Below, in pieces: positions 59,656 to 64,000 of a stretch of DNA of 64,000 bases. A program made the position numbers and the translations under genes. The DNA lies in contig NZ_FXUG01000016.1 in assembly GCF_900182915.1 (NCBI RefSeq), forward strand, positions 1 to 64,000, written 5' to 3'. Every line of letters starts with the position of its first letter. Positions within the stretch are counted from its first letter, which is position 1. This stretch comes from Neorhodopirellula lusitana (GTDB taxonomy: Bacteria > Planctomycetota > Planctomycetia > Pirellulales > Pirellulaceae). The notes beneath the pieces were generated by a model. It was not told the origin of the DNA, did no database searches, and saw only the letters and a program-made list of their open reading frames with translations.

Positions 59656-61131
59656 ATGCATTACGCCCTCCTCGGATTCCTGATTCTGCTGGTGATCGCT
59701 CAGGCGGTATTGCTTTGGAAAGCGAAGGATAGCTGGCGATGGCACCAAATGATCGCCATTATCACCGTGACCATTTTGGGCGTGGTTTTCGTGTTTCCGC
59801 TCGCCGGAGCCCTGAAAAGCCGGTCCGCTTGGCACAAAGTCAAGAAGGATTTGGACGCCCAACTCGCCCAAGTCCAAGCCGAACAACTGGAACTGCGTTA
59901 CGGTGACCCGAACAGCCCGCTGGCTCAAGATGGCGTTCTGGCGATGGCCCAACGACTGTCAAAACTGGGAACCGAGGCCGGACGCCGCTGGCGAGGTTTG
60001 CGACTGACCAATCAAAATTTTGGTGACCAACCGTCCATCGTTCTGACGCAGCCAAGTCAAGCAACGGGTGCCGAAGGCGTTCCAGAGGATGCCGCCGAAG
60101 ACGGTGCCGACGGCGAAGATAACCCCGTCGCCCAGCAACCATTGATCCCCGAGGGGATGGTTGTTTACGGTTTCGGTGAAGGCCAGCAGCCTGGTCTGGA
60201 CCAAATGATCCCAGTGTTTTACCTGGGGGAATTCCGCGTGACGGCCAGCACGCCCAACCAAATTACATTGACCACCACCGGCCCACTTTTACCACGCCAG
60301 CAACAAGCCATCACCAGCGGACAAGCTTCCAGTTGGTCGATCTATGAGTTATTGCCATTGGACGGTCACGAGCCGTTCATCGCCGAAGGCAGTGTGCCGG
60401 ATGACGACAACGTGTTCGGTCGGGTGGATGACGAGCTCATCAATCGCTTGCTCGGCAAGACTTCGGACGAGGCTCGCCAGCGATACCTTCGCGATGGTTC
60501 GCGTTCGCAACCCGACGATCGACCGTTGACGCGTTGGGTCAAAGTGGAATTCACCAAGCCGCATACCATCGTCGTGGACAGTCCTGATCAACGCGGTGCT
60601 TTGGATGGCGGCTACTTTGACGGCAGCGGTCGAGCAGTCGATAGTCGCTTGCAAGCGGGAGCCGAAGGCAAAGTGAAGTTCGCCAAGGGCGACTTGTTGG
60701 TTGTCAAGGAAGAGGCCGCCAGCGCGTTGCAGCAAGAAGGCGTGGCCCGATTGGTCGACACGTATTACTTGCGATCGTTGAATGACTACCGGTTTGTATT
60801 GCGACGGATTCGATTGCGGTTGGCTGAATTGTCGACTCGTACGGAAGAGTTGAATTTCGAACGCGACATTCTGCAGCGGGCTGTGGATGCCACCGTCAAA
60901 ATGCTGGGTGAATACCAAACCGACAAGCTGAAGCTGGAACAAGACCTCGCTCAAACTGAAACAGAACGCAAAGCAATCGAGGATTACAACCTTGGTTTGC
61001 GTGAGACAGTTGCGGGGATGAAGAAGGATTTGGTTCGCTTGTATCGCAGTAACCAATCGCTGGAAGGCGAGTTGGAGCAGTTCCACTTCTCGATCGAGTC
61101 AAACATGGACTCGCTAACCAGCACTCGCTAG
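59656..61131 (+). CDS. Membrane protein with C-terminal coiled coil
   Basis: The 491-residue protein begins with two membrane helices (MHYALLGFLILLVIAQAVLL and MIAIITVTILGVVFVFPLAG) and a short cytoplasmic gap. A large region follows outside the helices (about 60-370) with VKFAKGDLLVVKEEAASAL and VRVGEFRVTAS-like beta segments such as YLGEFRVTASTPNQI. The C-terminal ~100 residues are coiled coil (MLGEYQTDKLKLEQDLAQTE, TERKAIEDYNLGLRETVAGM). I recognise no family. It is alone on its strand; the gap after its stop contains a palindromic word found near 44820 and 49520. Confidence 0.7.
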   Translation: MHYALLGFLILLVIAQAVLLWKAKDSWRWHQMIAIITVTILGVVFVFPLAGALKSRSAWHKVKKDLDAQLAQVQAEQLELRYGDPNSPLAQDGVLAMAQRLSKLGTEAGRRWRGLRLTNQNFGDQPSIVLTQPSQATGAEGVPEDAAEDGADGEDNPVAQQPLIPEGMVVYGFGEGQQPGLDQMIPVFYLGEFRVTASTPNQITLTTTGPLLPRQQQAITSGQASSWSIYELLPLDGHEPFIAEGSVPDDDNVFGRVDDELINRLLGKTSDEARQRYLRDGSRSQPDDRPLTRWVKVEFTKPHTIVVDSPDQRGALDGGYFDGSGRAVDSRLQAGAEGKVKFAKGDLLVVKEEAASALQQEGVARLVDTYYLRSLNDYRFVLRRIRLRLAELSTRTEELNFERDILQRAVDATVKMLGEYQTDKLKLEQDLAQTETERKAIEDYNLGLRETVAGMKKDLVRLYRSNQSLEGELEQFHFSIESNMDSLTSTR

Positions 61132-61375
61132 TCGACCGTAACGAGGAGCCATCCTCGACGGGGGACCTGGCGTCACGAACCAGTGGTCACGAACCAGTCG
61201 TCATGCGATTGCGCAGACGGAACCGAGGCTGTTCGGAAATGCGAATCTTGTGCAAGAGTTGCCTGCGAAGAAGCTGGACCTTCGCATTGCAAGCGTAGAA
61301 CGATTTTCCTCAATCGTTTGGGTTCATGCTGAGGCGAGTAAGCTTCAGGCCAATCGGGCACTCTCTCCAGTCGCC

Positions 61376-62959
61376 TCAACAATGGAAGCGGGCAAGGAAG
61401 TCAGGCCAGACTTCTTCGATCATTTTCTCTTCGCCTAGCGTGATCGTCTCATTGACGTTCAGGTTGCCTTTGACGATGTGGGCGGAGTTCAATGCATAGA
61501 ACCCAGGCACGCTGCTGACGACGTCGGGAAGCCGGGTGCTGTAGTCGACCGTCGAGAGTGCGGCGACGTACTTGGTGCGAGCGATCTTGAAATCGATCAC
61601 CTGGTCTCGGGAGAAGTGATCGTACATCTTTTCAAGCGTCGACAGGCATTTCTCTTGGTAGTCCGCGTCGGACTCGTTCAGTCCCTCATGATCATCGGCG
61701 AGATATTTTGGTAGGTACACCAAGTGATGGCCGCCGAGTTCCTCGTCCGGACTGGCGATTGTCGACATCTCAATGATTCCGGTCAGCGGTACCCAGGTGT
61801 CGGTGATGTTCGTCACGTAGTACGGGCTGATCGGTTTGTTCAGCAACATCGATGCACAAACCACACCCAAGTAACGAATGCCGCGATGACGTGACTTTTC
61901 GTCCTCACTGAGTTGCGGGCACTGTTTGGCGATCATGGGCGAGGCAATCGTCGACACCACGCAATCGAAGTTCTCTTGGCGGGTTTCGCCGGATGGTTGG
62001 CCGCCGATGTGCACGGTCAGCTGACCGGGGTTCGATGCTGCGTTGTGAGTTGGCGGCGTTTTCCCGCGACTGGATTCCCCGCGACTAGATTCCCCAGGTG
62101 CCGATTGCCCAGGTGCCGATTGCCCAGGTGCCGATTGCCCGTGTGCCGATTCCACGCACTGGACCGGAGAGCCCGTTATCATGGTGGCACCACGGTCACG
62201 CAGCCACTGCACCCAAGTTTCCAGCACCTGAGCGTAGCCGCCGGGAACGTACCCAAACATTTCTGTCTTCATGCCGCTGCGGCGGGCTTTGTACATTCTC
62301 GCCGTGTGCGCCCAGATGAACGCGGCCGAGGTTTGTTGGTAGGCGTCACCGAGTTTGGCTTGCAAGAGTGGTTGCCAGATCTTCTGGAAGACGCCGTTGC
62401 CGGACCATCGTCGCAACCACTTTTCAACGGTCAGCTTTTCCAGACGCCGCCAGTTGCGGATCTTGGAGGCGTAGAAGATGGTGCCGCCCAGACGCAGCTT
62501 TTCGATCAGGTTCAGTGGCGGGAACTTCAGGAATTCCGCCGTGTTGCTCATCGAGTGAAGGCGTCCATCGGCATAGAAGCCCGTTTTGGTTTCCACCCAT
62601 TTCATCGTCGATTCCAGCCCGAGACGACCGAGCATGTCGCGCAGTTTGGTGTCGCTGAGTAGGGTGACGTGGTAGTAGCGGTCCCACGTGCATTCGCCCA
62701 GTTTCCACGCGCTGGTCAGGCCGCCCATGGTCGGTGCGGCTTCGGCGATGGTAACGTCTTGGCCGCGATCGATCAGGTCCGTAGCGACCTGCAATCCCAT
62801 CACCCCGCCGCCGATAACCAGCCATCGCTTGCGGGGTGCGTCTTGCCGAGACCGCGTTTCTTCGCCTGGCGAGGTTGTTTTGGAGTGCGAAATAGCGGCT
62901 GCCGCGGAATGAGATTCCGAGCGTGTCGCTGAGTTGTCGAGTGCGATTTCTTGAGCCAC
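61376..62959 (-). CDS. FAD-dependent oxidoreductase (amine-oxidase/desaturase-like)
   Basis: The GTG at 62959 shares a base with the glycosyltransferase stop (TAGTG), so the two genes are coupled; the product is 527 residues. After a flexible Ser-rich leader, RWLVIGGGVMGLQVATDLID holds GGGVMG (about 50-55), then GGLTSAWKLGECTWDRYYHV, as in FAD amine oxidases and UDP-galactopyranose-mutase relatives. A 25-residue insertion of SAPGQ/SSRGE repeats lies at residues ~270-300. The C-terminal FYALNSAHIVKGNLNVNETI is the last FAD contact. The substrate is unknown; its pairing with a sugar transferase suggests a role in envelope lipid or glycan synthesis. Confidence 0.87.
   Translation of the reverse strand: MAQEIALDNSATRSESHSAAAAISHSKTTSPGEETRSRQDAPRKRWLVIGGGVMGLQVATDLIDRGQDVTIAEAAPTMGGLTSAWKLGECTWDRYYHVTLLSDTKLRDMLGRLGLESTMKWVETKTGFYADGRLHSMSNTAEFLKFPPLNLIEKLRLGGTIFYASKIRNWRRLEKLTVEKWLRRWSGNGVFQKIWQPLLQAKLGDAYQQTSAAFIWAHTARMYKARRSGMKTEMFGYVPGGYAQVLETWVQWLRDRGATMITGSPVQCVESAHGQSAPGQSAPGQSAPGESSRGESSRGKTPPTHNAASNPGQLTVHIGGQPSGETRQENFDCVVSTIASPMIAKQCPQLSEDEKSRHRGIRYLGVVCASMLLNKPISPYYVTNITDTWVPLTGIIEMSTIASPDEELGGHHLVYLPKYLADDHEGLNESDADYQEKCLSTLEKMYDHFSRDQVIDFKIARTKYVAALSTVDYSTRLPDVVSSVPGFYALNSAHIVKGNLNVNETITLGEEKMIEEVWPDFLARFHC
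62062..62152. repeat. 15-bp tandem repeats within the oxidoreductase gene
   Basis: Units such as gattgcccaggtgcc repeat about four times and then change into gattccccgcgacta type units. They encode the pentapeptide repeats GQSAP and GESSR on the minus strand and keep the frame. The insertion is likely expandable. Confidence 0.85.
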
Positions 62960-63876
62960 TACAGTCCCTTGACGCGATGTCGGCCGAGCATCTTCAGCGT
63001 CAGCCAGATCGTGCGGAATACCTGCATCTTGCTGTCGCCGCCTTTTTGGTCGTAGCGAAGTCGCAGCGGGGACTCGCCGAACACGCAGCCCATCTTGCGA
63101 AGTTTCAACAGAATATCGGCCATGCACGAGAATCCGGTCTCACCGACGAAATTGTCGCCGTACCGATCGAAACCGTTGCGGATGACTGAAGCACGATAGG
63201 CTCGGTATCCGGATGTGTAATCGCGAACCCCACGGGTTGGGAACAGCAGCGTGAAGAGGGCACGGGCACCGTAGCTGAGGAAATATCGCTCCACCGGAAC
63301 ACCGACGACCCGCGAGCCCGGCTGGAATCGAGACGCGATGACACAATCGCAGCCTTCGTGCACCGATTGCACCATCCGGTTAATCAATCCCGGTGGGTGC
63401 GTGTTGTCTGCGTCCATGGTCACGATAATGTCTCGCTCGCCAGCACGGTCGGCGGCTTCCCGCAGCGCGTCTCGGATCGTGATGCCGAGCCCTTGATTGA
63501 CGGTGTGGCGTACCAAGTGGATGGGCATCTGACGCGACATTTGAGTCGCAATCTTGGCCGTGTCATCGCGGCTGCCGTCGTCGACGATGACGACTTCGTA
63601 ATCGAGCCGGCTGTCAGCGAACGCTTCCCCGATCCGTTCCAACAGCTCGGGCAGCGATTCTTGTTCGTTGTAGGCGGGCAACGCCATCAGTACCTTGGCA
63701 GGACGGAATCGCATCGAATCACGCGTGGAGTCCAGTATGGTCGATGGGGCGGCTTCGGCGGTGATGTCCACGTTTGTAAAATCCAAGGCAGGTGATTCCT
63801 GGGACGGTTCGATGTCGGGATGCCCAATAGCAGCGATCGCCGAAAAGATTGGGGGCAGGTCGCGAGATGGTTTCAA
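62959..63876 (-). CDS. Family 2 glycosyltransferase (dolichyl-phosphate-mannose-synthase-like)
   Basis: The frame starts with TTG at 63876 (305 residues); a better start may be ATG at 63714, which would give 251 residues beginning MRFRPAKVLMALPAYNEQES. The GT-A core is clear: VLMALPAYNEQESLPELL, DYEVVIVDDGSRDDTAKI, the metal-binding IVTMDADNTHPPGLINRMV, and CDCVIASRFQPGSRVVGV. It transfers a sugar from a nucleotide sugar to a lipid phosphate, as dolichyl-phosphate mannose synthases do, or to another acceptor. No membrane helix is seen, unlike many such enzymes. It is coupled to the downstream FAD oxidoreductase. Confidence 0.9.
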   Translation of the reverse strand: MKPSRDLPPIFSAIAAIGHPDIEPSQESPALDFTNVDITAEAAPSTILDSTRDSMRFRPAKVLMALPAYNEQESLPELLERIGEAFADSRLDYEVVIVDDGSRDDTAKIATQMSRQMPIHLVRHTVNQGLGITIRDALREAADRAGERDIIVTMDADNTHPPGLINRMVQSVHEGCDCVIASRFQPGSRVVGVPVERYFLSYGARALFTLLFPTRGVRDYTSGYRAYRASVIRNGFDRYGDNFVGETGFSCMADILLKLRKMGCVFGESPLRLRYDQKGGDSKMQVFRTIWLTLKMLGRHRVKGL

Positions 63877-63879
63877 AAC

Positions 63880-63985
63880 GCACCCCCTTTCAGAAGTGCC
63901 TCTGCTCTTTTCGCAAATGCCCCTGCCCTTTTCGAAGAGCCCCTGCCCTTTTGGGAGAACCCCTGCCCTTTTCGAAGAACCCCTG
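63880..63985. repeat. 20-bp tandem repeats upstream of the glycosyltransferase
   Basis: The word ccctgcccttttcgaagag recurs at 63921, 63941 and 63961 with an exact 20-base period. A weaker unit lies at 63901 (tctgctcttttcgcaaatgc). Their position just upstream of the start suggests an effect on transcription or translation. They run close to the window edge, so the array may continue beyond it. Confidence 0.88.
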
Positions 63986-64000
63986 TCAGAGGAGAAATTC

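Overview
The window looks like a planctomycete chromosome, most like the Rhodopirellula/Pirellulaceae group. This is an inference from gene content: a DUF1559 protein with a prepilin-type N-terminus, PEP-CTERM, DUF1573 and DUF11 proteins, a CotH kinase/VTC/DUF4956 trio, many secreted proteins of unknown function, moderately high GC, and long intergenic regions rich in dispersed palindromic repeats. About 46 protein genes, one tRNA gene, one degraded gene and many non-coding repeats can be supported. No prophage, transposase, CRISPR array or rRNA gene was seen.

Layout. 1-4.3 kb: two minus-strand secreted or unknown genes, each followed by a copy of a ~435 bp non-coding repeat, then tRNA-Val(CAC). 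4.4-10 kb: an rRNA-type methyltransferase, a cupredoxin-like protein, an FmdB zinc ribbon, and three minus-strand genes (Lys-rich secreted protein, His-containing DUF1559 protein, His-rich small protein). 10.3-16.5 kb: a 7-bp minisatellite, a nucleoside-type MFS transporter, a GH10-like protein lacking both catalytic glutamates, purC and a DUF1573 protein. 16.9-27.8 kb: a large DUF11 envelope protein, a CDF transporter with a manganese-type metal site, and a complete RND efflux operon (adaptor, permease, outer-membrane factor). 28.5-32.2 kb: the overlapping CotH-VTC-DUF4956 operon. 33.2-36.4 kb: the housekeeping cluster ffh-rpsP-trmD-rplS without rimM.

36.4-49.8 kb: a degraded macro-domain gene, a zinc-ribbon membrane protein, a folded palindromic repeat, a VOC protein, a LOV blue-light-sensor/PP2C phosphatase, an FAD oxidoreductase paired with a DUF4405/DUF2271 membrane protein, a secreted beta-propeller-like protein and an FAD monooxygenase. 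49.8-56 kb: dnaA with a perfect DnaA box upstream, a coiled-coil protein followed by a half-ABC ATPase without Walker A, a trypsin-like PEP-CTERM protein, and bioD divergent from an N-carbamoylputrescine-amidase-like gene. 56-64 kb: a 1017-residue TolC-like lipoprotein, a coiled-coil membrane protein, and a family 2 glycosyltransferase coupled to an FAD oxidoreductase.

The best candidates for under-described biology are the EF-hand/CotH-VTC-DUF4956 operon, the LOV-PP2C protein, the Walker-A-less ATPase pair, the active-site-less GH10 relative, the His-rich/DUF1559 pair, and the structured intergenic repeats. All functions are inferred from sequence motifs; no database search or computation was run.
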